Shown here piece after piece: positions 1 through 5,895 of a stretch of 12,950 nt of DNA. The notes beneath the pieces are model-generated. The model saw nothing but the letters and a program-made list of their open reading frames with translations, had not been told where the DNA came from and made no database searches. Source of the stretch: Muribaculaceae bacterium. Its GTDB lineage: Bacteria > Bacteroidota > Bacteroidia > Bacteroidales > Muribaculaceae. Position numbers and translations under genes: made by a program. The number at the start of each line of letters is the position of its first letter. Positions within the stretch are counted from its first letter, which is position 1. Location of the stretch: the NCBI GenBank assembly GCA_029056365.1, contig JAIDBM010000317.1, forward strand, positions 1 through 12,950, written 5' to 3'.

Positions 1-123
1 CTGCAGCTCGCCGGTTTTCCACCTTGCCGTGAAACGTCGTGCCTGGCTCCGCAGAACAAAGTGCACCACACCAAGGTCTTCGAACTGAATCCGTCCGCTT
101 CCCACAAGTTCTTCCCGTTTCAT
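1..123 (-). CDS. N-terminal fragment of a putative YgjP-like (DUF45, M48-related) metallopeptidase, cut by the window edge
   Basis: An open frame of 41 codons begins at an ATG at 123-121 and runs without a stop to base 1, so only the N-terminus is present. Its ATG overlaps the nadK TGA in an ATGA arrangement, a classic sign of translational coupling and the main reason to accept this start. The visible protein starts MKREELVG, then has a beta-strand-like stretch (FEDLGVVHFVLR) and the pattern SQARRFTARWKTGELQ. From memory, the N-terminus of Bacteroidales YgjP/DUF45 zinc metallopeptidases has the same layout: 'LG.i...v...ARR.t.r.k', just before 'VTVPPG'. The HExxH zinc motif of that family would lie outside the window, so the identity is an inference. 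The existence of a coding frame is better supported than its name. Confidence 0.55.
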   Translation of the reverse strand, partial: MKREELVGSGRIQFEDLGVVHFVLRSQARRFTARWKTGELQ

Positions 124-974
124 TCCCATCCGAGTTTGGAGTTCAACACCTCTGCGAAGCCCCGGCTGCAGTGGCGCAGCACCGCAACCGTGCGCGGAGC
201 CTTCGAAACCGAAATCCGTGTGCCCATGGCAAGACTCACACTCCGGCCGTCGACACTGAGCCTGAAACGGTCGGCCCGGCCCTGCACCTCAATCTCGACA
301 CACGATGAATCGCCTACGACCAGCGGACGCATCGACAGCGAATGAGCCGCTATCGGAGCTATCACAAAAGCCGGAGTATCCGGCGCTATCACCGGGCCGC
401 CAACCGACATGGCATAGGCCGTACTGCCCGTGGGCGTGGCCACAATCAGGCCATCGGCCCGATAACGGCACAGATGGTGCCCGTCGACATATGTATCGGC
501 CTGTATCATCGATGCATTGGCATCCTTTGCCACGGTAACCTCGTTAAGGGCATACCGGGCGAACGGAAGATCCGGGCCTTCGACCTGCAGCAGACTGCGG
601 TCTTCGCGTACGAATTCACCGCAACGGTAGCTGTCGAGCAGAGTCGGCAGTTCATCGGCACCGATGGCGGTCAGAAAGCCAAGGTGTCCGGTATTGACAC
701 CGAGAATCGGCAACGGTCGGCCATCGGCCCACTGCACCGTTCGCAAAAACGTGCCGTCGCCCCCGATGCTCAGCACCAGGTCGGCTCCGCATTCAAGGTT
801 TTCGCACACTCTCCGCACTGCCTTCATGGCTGCGGGCATACAGTGCATCAGATATTTATAGATTTTCGGATGCATCACCACCTCCACGCCTTCATCACTC
901 AGCTGGCGCAGAAACATTTCAAGGATGTCGAGACAGGCTTCCTGATGCCTGCTTCCATAAATCGCGATTTTCAT
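120..974 (-). CDS. nadK: NAD kinase (ATP-NAD kinase)
   Basis: A cytoplasmic enzyme that phosphorylates NAD+ at the 2'-hydroxyl of its adenosine ribose, giving NADP+. The protein is 284 residues, normal for bacterial NadK. The family signatures are all in place: GGDGTFLRTV at about 71-80, with D73 as the expected catalytic aspartate; GVNTGHLGFL at 92-101; the LNE nucleotide-binding pair at 143-145; and the glycine-rich GLIVATPTGSTAY at about 175-187, followed by GGPVI. The ATG at 974 is the natural start, because the following residues (MKIAIYGS) form the first Rossmann strand. It follows the CBS/ACT-like gene with a 26-bp gap and overlaps the next gene (YgjP-like) by 4 bp, so the three probably form one transcription unit. 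No promoter is visible directly upstream of the gene. Confidence 0.97.
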   Translation of the reverse strand: MKIAIYGSRHQEACLDILEMFLRQLSDEGVEVVMHPKIYKYLMHCMPAAMKAVRRVCENLECGADLVLSIGGDGTFLRTVQWADGRPLPILGVNTGHLGFLTAIGADELPTLLDSYRCGEFVREDRSLLQVEGPDLPFARYALNEVTVAKDANASMIQADTYVDGHHLCRYRADGLIVATPTGSTAYAMSVGGPVIAPDTPAFVIAPIAAHSLSMRPLVVGDSSCVEIEVQGRADRFRLSVDGRSVSLAMGTRISVSKAPRTVAVLRHCSRGFAEVLNSKLGWE

Positions 975-1000
975 AACGTAGCCAAGAACCTGAGAATCGG

Positions 1001-1489
1001 TTAAATATCAAGATAATGCAATAGCTCGTCGATACGTTCCCGCAGCACATCGGCTTCGCCGTCACCTACATCAAAACCTTCGGCCTCCAGCACTTCGTAA
1101 CCATAGCGTGCCAGAGAGCGGGCCACTTCCGCTGTATTGCGGCGGCTGATGCGTATATCCACCAGCGTGTCGGTGTCGGGGTGCTCCATGCCGAGCACAT
1201 TGAGGTTGATCAGATGCGCGTTACAGTCTTCAACAGCATGAGCTATTCTTGAAGCGCTGAATTCATCACGGCGGCACCCGAGCAGCATCCGGCTCTCTTC
1301 GCCGGTCTGCGGGAAAAGCACCTCCAGATTATATATTTTTGAATCTTTAGCAGTCAATTTTTTCCTATTGTAAGATATTCTGACTATTTTTGTAGCCGAA
1401 AACTGCAATCGCACCCTGTCGTAGCCGGCACAGGCCGGGGATACGCCTGCGGTTTCATTCACAAAGTTACAAAATTCTTCGGAATTCAT
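1001..1489 (-). CDS. Small protein resembling the ACT-like C-terminal half of the Bacteroidales CBS-domain protein; CBS pair absent
   Basis: A 162-residue protein directly upstream of nadK. ATG at 1489 is chosen; an in-frame GTG at 1492 is an alternative. From about residue 66 to the end, the layout matches the C-terminal part of the roughly 220-residue CBS-domain protein that, as I recall, sits next to nadK in Bacteroides. It has a strand (SRMLLG), a helix (SRIAHAVEDCNAHLIN), a strand pair (VLGMEHPDTDTLVDIRISR), a helix (EVARSLARYGYEVLEAE) and the terminal LRERIDELLHYLDI, where relatives end in '..YEEFM.YLNI'. This is a betaalphabetabetaalphabeta ACT-like fold by pattern. The two CBS motifs expected in the first 130 residues are not there. 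Instead there are about 60 residues without a recognisable domain, encoded partly by an AT-rich patch (1328-1400) reading as K/N/I-rich sequence. pdxJ starts 39 bp upstream in the opposite direction, so no room is left for a CBS region. The true start could be further downstream. Function is unknown; a ligand-sensing role linked to NAD kinase is inference only. Confidence 0.7.
   Translation of the reverse strand: MNSEEFCNFVNETAGVSPACAGYDRVRLQFSATKIVRISYNRKKLTAKDSKIYNLEVLFPQTGEESRMLLGCRRDEFSASRIAHAVEDCNAHLINLNVLGMEHPDTDTLVDIRISRRNTAEVARSLARYGYEVLEAEGFDVGDGEADVLRERIDELLHYLDI
1385..1392 (+). promoter_or_regulatory. pdxJ: Isolated -7-like box (TATTTTTG), possible pdxJ promoter element
   Basis: TATTTTTG fits the Bacteroidetes -7 consensus TAnnTTTG and lies in the AT-rich patch inside the divergent upstream gene. 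A start near 1398 would give pdxJ a leader of about 130 nt. No TTTG -33 box is found at the usual distance; the nearest is a TTG at 1368-1370, too close. The 39 bp between the two divergent ATG codons hold no better promoter, which is the only reason to list this one. Confidence 0.2.
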
Positions 1490-1528
1490 CACTCACTTTC
1501 AATTTATTAACTTACATCGGCCGAGTAA

Positions 1529-2242
1529 ATGACCCGTCTTAGCGTAAATATCAACAAAATAGCCACTCTGCGCAACGCCCGTGGCGAGAACAATCCTGAC
1601 CTGCTCAAGGTAGCCGCCGATTGCGAAAGCTTCGGAGCCGACGGCATAACCGTTCATCCGAGGCCCGACGAGCGGCATATACGCCGAAGCGATGTATACA
1701 GCCTGCGGCCGCTTGTCCGCACTGAATTCAACATCGAAGGCTATCCTTCGCCCGAGTTCATGGAATTAGTGCTGCAGGTAAAGCCTGAGCAGGTAACCCT
1801 GGTGCCCGATGCCCCCGGAGTGCTGACTTCATCGGCCGGCTGGGACACAGAGGCGAATTTCGATTTTCTCAGCTCCATCGTCGACCGTCTTAAGGAAGCC
1901 GGCATACGCAGCTCGATATTCGTGGCTCCGGATGCGGCTGCAATAGCTGCGGCCGCACGCACAGGCGCCGACCGGGTCGAACTCTATACAAAAGCGTATG
2001 CCGACCAGTTCCCCGCCGATCCGGCTTCGGCCGTAAAACCATATGCCGAAGCTTCGGTCGCCGCGCACTCGCATGGTCTCGGCGTGAACGCAGGCCACGA
2101 CCTGAGTCTTGAAAACCTGGAATACTTCCACCGCAACGTTCCGTATCTCAACGAAGTTTCGATAGGCCACGCACTGATATGCGATGCCCTGTATCTGGGA
2201 CTGGAAGAAACCATACGCCGCTACAAAAATTGCCTGAAATAA
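1529..2242 (+). CDS. pdxJ: Pyridoxine 5'-phosphate synthase
   Basis: A cytoplasmic enzyme of the DXP-dependent vitamin B6 route. It condenses 1-deoxy-D-xylulose 5-phosphate with 3-amino-2-oxopropyl phosphate to give pyridoxine 5'-phosphate. The protein is 237 residues, the family's usual length. Recognisable motifs of the TIM barrel are LSVNINKIATLRNARG at 4-19, GADGITVHPRPDERHI at 37-51 (H43 as the expected catalytic histidine), FNIEGYPS at 67-74 (E70 as the expected catalytic glutamate), KPEQVTLVPD at 85-94, a VELYT motif, and GLGVNAGHDLSLEN near residue 185-200 with the third active-site histidine. ATG at 1529 is the only sensible start because family homology begins within three residues. 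It is divergent from the nadK block and 63 bp upstream of exbB on the same strand, so it probably leads that operon. Confidence 0.97.
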   Translation: MTRLSVNINKIATLRNARGENNPDLLKVAADCESFGADGITVHPRPDERHIRRSDVYSLRPLVRTEFNIEGYPSPEFMELVLQVKPEQVTLVPDAPGVLTSSAGWDTEANFDFLSSIVDRLKEAGIRSSIFVAPDAAAIAAAARTGADRVELYTKAYADQFPADPASAVKPYAEASVAAHSHGLGVNAGHDLSLENLEYFHRNVPYLNEVSIGHALICDALYLGLEETIRRYKNCLK

Positions 2243-2251
2243 ACATTCCCG

Positions 2252-2279
2252 GAGTCGGAACGGCTTAGGCCGCCGGCTC
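2252..2279 (+). other. Bulged GC-rich hairpin between pdxJ and exbB
   Basis: Arms GAGTCGG (2252-2258) and CCGGCTC (2273-2279) pair over seven positions with one T-G wobble. Inside them CGGC and GCCG pair around a TTAG loop, leaving a two-base AA bulge on the left side. No T-run follows (the next bases are TGATAATCGCTAAAAAAC), so it does not look like a standard intrinsic terminator. It may be an mRNA processing or stability element separating pdxJ from the exbB operon, or a weak attenuator. It ends 26 bp before the exbB ATG. Confidence 0.4.
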
Positions 2280-2305
2280 TGATAATCGCTAAAAAACAAT
2301 TAATA

Positions 2306-2920
2306 ATGTCACTATGGGAACTCTGCCTCGAAGGAGGCTGGATTATGATTCCGCTGGCTCTGCTGGCACTGATCAGTATTTATATCTTCATTGAACGCTC
2401 GATAAGCGTGAGCCGCGCCTCCCGACAGGATGCCTCGTTCATGCAACGGATAAAAGACTATATCCATGAGGGCGAAATCGAAAGCGCCCTGAATCTCTGC
2501 CGTCAGACCGACTCGCCCTATTCGCGCATGATTGCCAAAGGAATAAGCCGCATCGGACGTCCGAGTTCCGAAGTGCTTGTAACCATAGAGAATACCGGCA
2601 ACATCGAAGTCGCATCGCTCAACAAAGGCCTGCCCTGGCTCGCAACCACTGCAGCCGGAGCGCCGATGCTTGGCTTCCTCGGCACGGTAATCGGCATGGT
2701 ACAGGCATTCTATGCAATATCCGAAAGCGGAAACACTGCATCGATAGGCGATTTCGCCGGCGGCATCTACACCGCTCTCGTAACTACTGTGGCCGGTCTG
2801 GTGGTGGGTATCGTGGCTCTGTTCGCATATAATATTCTTGTTGCCCGCATAAACAAGGTGATGAATCTGATGGAAGCCCGCACCATGGACTTCATGGATA
2901 TTCTAAACGAGCCCGCATAA
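2306..2920 (+). CDS. exbB: MotA/TolQ/ExbB-family proton channel protein
   Basis: An inner-membrane subunit of the proton-driven motor that energises a TonB/TolA-type protein. At 204 residues it is the compact Bacteroidetes form. Transmembrane segment 1 is at about 11-31 (GGWIMIPLALLALISIYIFI), followed by a cytoplasmic helical region of about 80 residues with the IEN.GNIEVASLNKGLPWLATTA pattern. Segment 2 is in AGAPMLGFLGTVIGMVQAF (about 115-135) and segment 3 in GGIYTALVTTVAGLVVGIVALF (about 152-174). The small and threonine residues of the last two helices are the typical proton-path signature of the family. ATG at 2306 lies 63 bp after pdxJ, and exbD follows after 6 bp, so the pair is surely co-expressed. 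TolQ cannot be excluded by sequence alone, but no TolB or Pal gene is nearby. Confidence 0.93.
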   Translation: MSLWELCLEGGWIMIPLALLALISIYIFIERSISVSRASRQDASFMQRIKDYIHEGEIESALNLCRQTDSPYSRMIAKGISRIGRPSSEVLVTIENTGNIEVASLNKGLPWLATTAAGAPMLGFLGTVIGMVQAFYAISESGNTASIGDFAGGIYTALVTTVAGLVVGIVALFAYNILVARINKVMNLMEARTMDFMDILNEPA

Positions 2921-2926
2921 CAGGCC

Positions 2927-3391
2927 ATGGCACTCAAACGACAACAAGACATGATGGCCACATTCTCAATGGCCTCCATGACCGATGTGATATTTCTTCT
3001 GCTGGTCTTCTTCCTCGTAACAAGCACTTTTGTGTTTCCTACGGCTATGGAAGTGGAACTGCCGGAAGGTGTGGAGCAGACCCCCGACAAACCTTCGACG
3101 AAAATATTTGTGGACTCGGCGGCCAACTATTACGTGCAATACGACACCGCCCAGATAACCCAGGTGCCTGTAGAACGCCTGGCGGAACAGCTTGAAATCA
3201 TAAACAGCCAGACTCCGATAGGCGCCGTCGCCGTATATGCCGACACACGCGTTCCCTACGGAAAGGTTGTGGAGGTTCTCAATATCGGCGCGGCAAGCTC
3301 TATCAAAATGGTTCTTGCCACCAAACCCACACGCAACACGCCGGCTGCCGACAAGGCGGAAACCGATGAAAAAACAACAGAAGTAAAATGA
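2927..3391 (+). CDS. exbD: ExbD/TolR-family biopolymer transport protein
   Basis: A single-pass inner-membrane partner of ExbB with a periplasmic peptidoglycan-facing domain. The protein is 154 residues. A short cytoplasmic start (MALKRQQDMMATFSMASM) leads into TDVIFLLLVFFLVTSTF (about 19-35). D20 sits at the start of the membrane helix, where the family keeps its essential proton-carrying aspartate. The periplasmic part ends with the ExbD fold pattern VAVYADTRVPYGKVVEVLNIGAASSIKMV, split here by family convention into strand, helix and strand, then a charged K/T/E-rich tail. It starts 6 bp after exbB and overlaps the TonB-like gene by 4 bp (ATGA). Many Bacteroidetes TonB loci carry two exbD genes in tandem; only one is present here. 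Confidence 0.93.
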   Translation: MALKRQQDMMATFSMASMTDVIFLLLVFFLVTSTFVFPTAMEVELPEGVEQTPDKPSTKIFVDSAANYYVQYDTAQITQVPVERLAEQLEIINSQTPIGAVAVYADTRVPYGKVVEVLNIGAASSIKMVLATKPTRNTPAADKAETDEKTTEVK

Positions 3392-4218
3392 AACAGGACG
3401 ACCGTTCACGGCTATATGCGGCGTCAGGCACTCTCCTGGCGGCACTGCTTGTGTTGCTGTGGCTGCTGATGTCGCATCTGAGTTTCGTGCCGATGCCAGG
3501 CGAAAAACCAGGAATAGCCATGGCCGAGGCCGACGACGAGGAGTTTGTGGAAGTTCTTGAAGAAGAACCCGAAATCGTTACTTCCGGCCAGGAATCGGCT
3601 CCGGCCGAAAACCCTGTCGAAGAAGACAACAACGCACAGGCCGCACCGGCTCCCGGTCCTGACCTCACCGACAACGGGCCACAAGGTCCGCCGCCGCCTC
3701 AAACCACCTCCACTCGACCATCGCCCGTAAAAAGCGAGAAACCCAAACAGCCAACCAAAGAAGAAATAGCCGCGCAGGAAAAGAAAAAGAAAGAGGAGGA
3801 AGCAAAACGGAAGGCCGCTCAACAGACTGCCAACGCATTCGCCAACGCCTCCGGCAAAAACAACACCGACAACCGCTCTGACAAATCAGACGGAAACGCC
3901 GGAAAACCCACAGGAAAAAACCAGACTGCCAACGGAGTGGGCGTGCGCGGCTCGGGCGGCGGAAAATGGGGTCTCCCCAGAAGCACGTCCGTGGTTATGT
4001 CGACTCCCGGAAAAATAACCTTCACATGCACAATCAATACCGATGGCTCGGTATCCGGTCTTGATGTAGTGCCGGCGGCCACCGATTCGGAATATGTAGG
4101 CAACAGCCGTGTGATAAACGCCCTCAAGGCAGAAATCAAGGCCTTTATAAAACGACAGGCGGCATCGGTTAAAGAAACCGAACCACGCACCGCCCGCATC
4201 GTATACACGGTAAAGTAA
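3388..4218 (+). CDS. TonB/TolA-like energy-transducing protein
   Basis: A 276-residue protein with the full layout of a TonB/TolA transducer. A short cytoplasmic start (MKQDDRSR) is followed by one membrane helix at about 9-31 (LLAALLVLLWLLMSHL). Next come an acidic stretch at 47-65, a Pro/Gln/Ala-rich spacer to about 115, a Lys/Glu-rich helix around 117-145 (KEEIAAQEKKKKEEEAKRKA, TolA-like) and an Asn/Gly-rich linker to about 195. The C-terminal periplasmic domain runs from about 200, with GKITFTCTINTDGSVSGLDV and a closing RTARIVYTVK strand, as in the TonB C-terminal fold. It would bridge the periplasm and deliver ExbBD motor force to outer-membrane receptors or to envelope constriction. 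Coupling to exbD by the 4-bp overlap supports the assignment. TonB versus TolA cannot be settled from sequence: the K-rich helix favours TolA, the C-terminus favours TonB. Confidence 0.8.
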   Translation: MKQDDRSRLYAASGTLLAALLVLLWLLMSHLSFVPMPGEKPGIAMAEADDEEFVEVLEEEPEIVTSGQESAPAENPVEEDNNAQAAPAPGPDLTDNGPQGPPPPQTTSTRPSPVKSEKPKQPTKEEIAAQEKKKKEEEAKRKAAQQTANAFANASGKNNTDNRSDKSDGNAGKPTGKNQTANGVGVRGSGGGKWGLPRSTSVVMSTPGKITFTCTINTDGSVSGLDVVPAATDSEYVGNSRVINALKAEIKAFIKRQAASVKETEPRTARIVYTVK

Positions 4219-4264
4219 CCACAGTTTCAGTACATATCGAACAATTTTAGATAAAATTACATTA

Positions 4265-4294
4265 TTTGTAGCTTGCAAAATTTTATTAATTTTG
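4265..4294 (+). promoter_or_regulatory. Candidate Bacteroidetes-type promoter for the export operon
   Basis: A -33 box TTTG at 4265-4268 and a -7 box TAATTTTG (TAnnTTTG) at 4287-4294 are separated by 18 bp, close to the spacing usual for the primary sigma factor of Bacteroidetes. Transcription would begin near 4300, about 90 nt before the TolC start codon. The -7 box lies in the right arm of the hairpin described for 4269-4301, so promoter and terminator share bases. A second isolated -7-like TATTTTTG at 4303-4310 has no matching -33 box. Confidence 0.45.
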
Positions 4295-4301
4295 CAAGCT
4301 A
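4269..4301 (+). terminator. Long AT-rich hairpin; terminator of the pdxJ-exbBD-tonB operon and possible operator
   Basis: The arms TAGCTTGCAAAATT (4269-4282) and AATTTTGCAAGCTA (4288-4301) are perfect inverted repeats of 14 bp around a TTATT loop. A T-rich run (TTATTTTTG, 4302-4310) follows, which fits an intrinsic terminator 51 bp after the TonB-like stop. Because the stem is perfect and AT-rich and covers the -7 box of the next operon, it could also be a binding site for a dimeric repressor. A smaller dyad, AATTTT-agat-AAAATT, sits just upstream at 4243-4258. Confidence 0.65.
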
Positions 4302-4346
4302 TTATTTTTGAACATAATAGCACTGACCAAAGTTATATTATTACTT

Positions 4347-4363
4347 AGAGCCATATCGGCTCT
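4347..4363 (+). promoter_or_regulatory. Small hairpin in the leader of the export operon
   Basis: AGAGCC (4347-4352) and GGCTCT (4358-4363) form a 6-bp stem with an ATATC loop, 27 bp before the ATG of the TolC-like gene. It falls in the predicted untranslated leader. It is too far from the start to mask the ribosome site directly. It may tune mRNA stability; chance occurrence is possible. Confidence 0.3.
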
Positions 4364-4390
4364 TACAAATTGCCTCAACACGTTTCAACT

Positions 4391-5860
4391 ATGAAATTCA
4401 AACTGATATTCACCACATTGCTTGCCACCACGAGCGTTCTGTCGGCTTCGGCGCAGTATGATGCCGCCGTTCCGCAGAACGGCCCCGTGAGCCTCGATTC
4501 ATGTCGGGCAATGGCACTGAGAAGCAATAAGCAGCTGATGATCAGCCGCCAGCGCATGACCACGGCCCATTACCAGAACAAAGAGGCCTTCGCAGCCTAT
4601 CTGCCGTCGATTGACTTTACCGGAGGATATGCCTACAACCAGCGCCAGATTGCATTGCTGGGCGAAGACGCCATGCTGCCCACAAAAAGCTTCGACCCGG
4701 CCACGCAGTCCTATCAGTACAACATTGTCAAGAATCCGATGACAGGCGAACCGATTCTGAACAACGGAGCACCGATACCAAGCGAAGTGGCCGTAATACC
4801 CAAAGAGGCCATGACCTTCGACACACACAATGTGTTCTTCGGAGCGATTACTCTTACACAGCCTATATATATGGGCGGCAAAATCGTGGCAATGAACAAA
4901 CTCACGAAATTCGCCGAACAGCTCGCCGGCCAACTGAATATACGCGAGGCCGAAAATGTAGTATACGCCGTTGATGCCGCATACTGGCAGGTGGTGTCGC
5001 TCAAAGCAAAATACAAACTCGCCAAAAGCTACGTGAACCTGCTCGACACTCTTCAGCACAACGTGCAGCTTATGGTAGAGTCTGGCGTGGCAACCCGCTC
5101 CGACCAGCTGAGCGTGGACGTAAAACTGAATTCCGCCCAGGTCGACCTTGTGAAGGTGGAGAACGGACTCAGACTCTCACGCATGGCTCTGGCACAGGTG
5201 TGCGGTCTTCCCACAAGCAGCACCTTCCCCCTGGCCGACGAAGACTCCGAAGATGTTATGGTTCCGACTGCCGAATCGCTTGGCGGCTACAACATGGAGG
5301 AAGTGTACAACCGGCGCCCCGACATACGCGCACTGGGCCTTGCGAGCGACATCGCCGGCCAGCAGAAAAACGTGGCACGAGCCTCGATGCTCCCGAACCT
5401 GGCCCTGATAGGCGCATATAGCTTCAGCAATCCCAACCTCAACAACGGCTTCGAGAAAAAATTCGGAGGCGGCTTCTCGGTAGGCGTGGCGCTTACTGTG
5501 CCGATATGGCACTGGGGCGGCAACTACGCCAAATACAAGGCGGCCGAAAGCGCCGAGGTGATAAGCAAGCTCGAACTGGCCGATGCCCGCGACATGGTGG
5601 AACTGCAGGTGAACCAGGCCGCACAGCACACCCAGGAGGCATACACCACATACGAAATGACCACCGTAAACCTTAAGAAAGCCGATGAGAACCTGCGCAC
5701 CGCCACTCTGGCATATAAAGAAGGTGTGGCTACCCCCGACAATGTGATGGAGGCCCAGACAGCATGGCTCAAAGCCCATTCCGAACAAATCGATGCCATG
5801 GTGAACATACGGCTCTGCAACACTTATCTGAGCAAAGCTCTCGGAACTCTCACATATTGA
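4391..5860 (+). CDS. TolC-family outer-membrane efflux protein
   Basis: The outer-membrane channel of a tripartite exporter. ATG at 4391 is chosen over an in-frame TTG at 4370 because it gives a clean signal peptide: MKFKLIF, a hydrophobic core, then SASA-Q with cleavage expected after about residue 21. The mature part (489 residues in all) shows the duplicated TolC repeat: a first half with helices such as SLDSCRAMALRSNKQLMISR and the LTQPIYMGGK turn, and a second half with YNRRPDIRALGLASDIAGQQ, LPNLALIGAYSF and LTVPIWHWGG. The RRPDI and P-I-W-G motifs are typical of the family. An extra loop of about 40 residues (around 110-150, rich in Pro and Asn) lies between the first strands, as in many Bacteroidetes homologues. 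It is the first gene of the operon; the HlyD adaptor follows 35 bp later. Confidence 0.93.
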   Translation: MKFKLIFTTLLATTSVLSASAQYDAAVPQNGPVSLDSCRAMALRSNKQLMISRQRMTTAHYQNKEAFAAYLPSIDFTGGYAYNQRQIALLGEDAMLPTKSFDPATQSYQYNIVKNPMTGEPILNNGAPIPSEVAVIPKEAMTFDTHNVFFGAITLTQPIYMGGKIVAMNKLTKFAEQLAGQLNIREAENVVYAVDAAYWQVVSLKAKYKLAKSYVNLLDTLQHNVQLMVESGVATRSDQLSVDVKLNSAQVDLVKVENGLRLSRMALAQVCGLPTSSTFPLADEDSEDVMVPTAESLGGYNMEEVYNRRPDIRALGLASDIAGQQKNVARASMLPNLALIGAYSFSNPNLNNGFEKKFGGGFSVGVALTVPIWHWGGNYAKYKAAESAEVISKLELADARDMVELQVNQAAQHTQEAYTTYEMTTVNLKKADENLRTATLAYKEGVATPDNVMEAQTAWLKAHSEQIDAMVNIRLCNTYLSKALGTLTY

Positions 5861-5895
5861 ACAACTCCACGTTAAACATATATAAAAGCAATATA

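Noticed and set aside
342..1004. 220-codon plus-strand open frame opposite nadK
   Set aside because: Low-complexity composition and no family features; nadK on the minus strand carries every catalytic motif.
1400..1528. Riboswitch in front of pdxJ
   Set aside because: I see no conserved core of a known class (TPP, FMN, cobalamin or other), and the stretch overlaps a plausible coding frame; kept only as an open question about the pdxJ leader.
5764..5895. 44-residue N-terminal extension of the HlyD-like protein
   Set aside because: It is an out-of-frame reading of the 3' end of the TolC-like gene; the adaptor's anchor helix follows the ATG at 5896.
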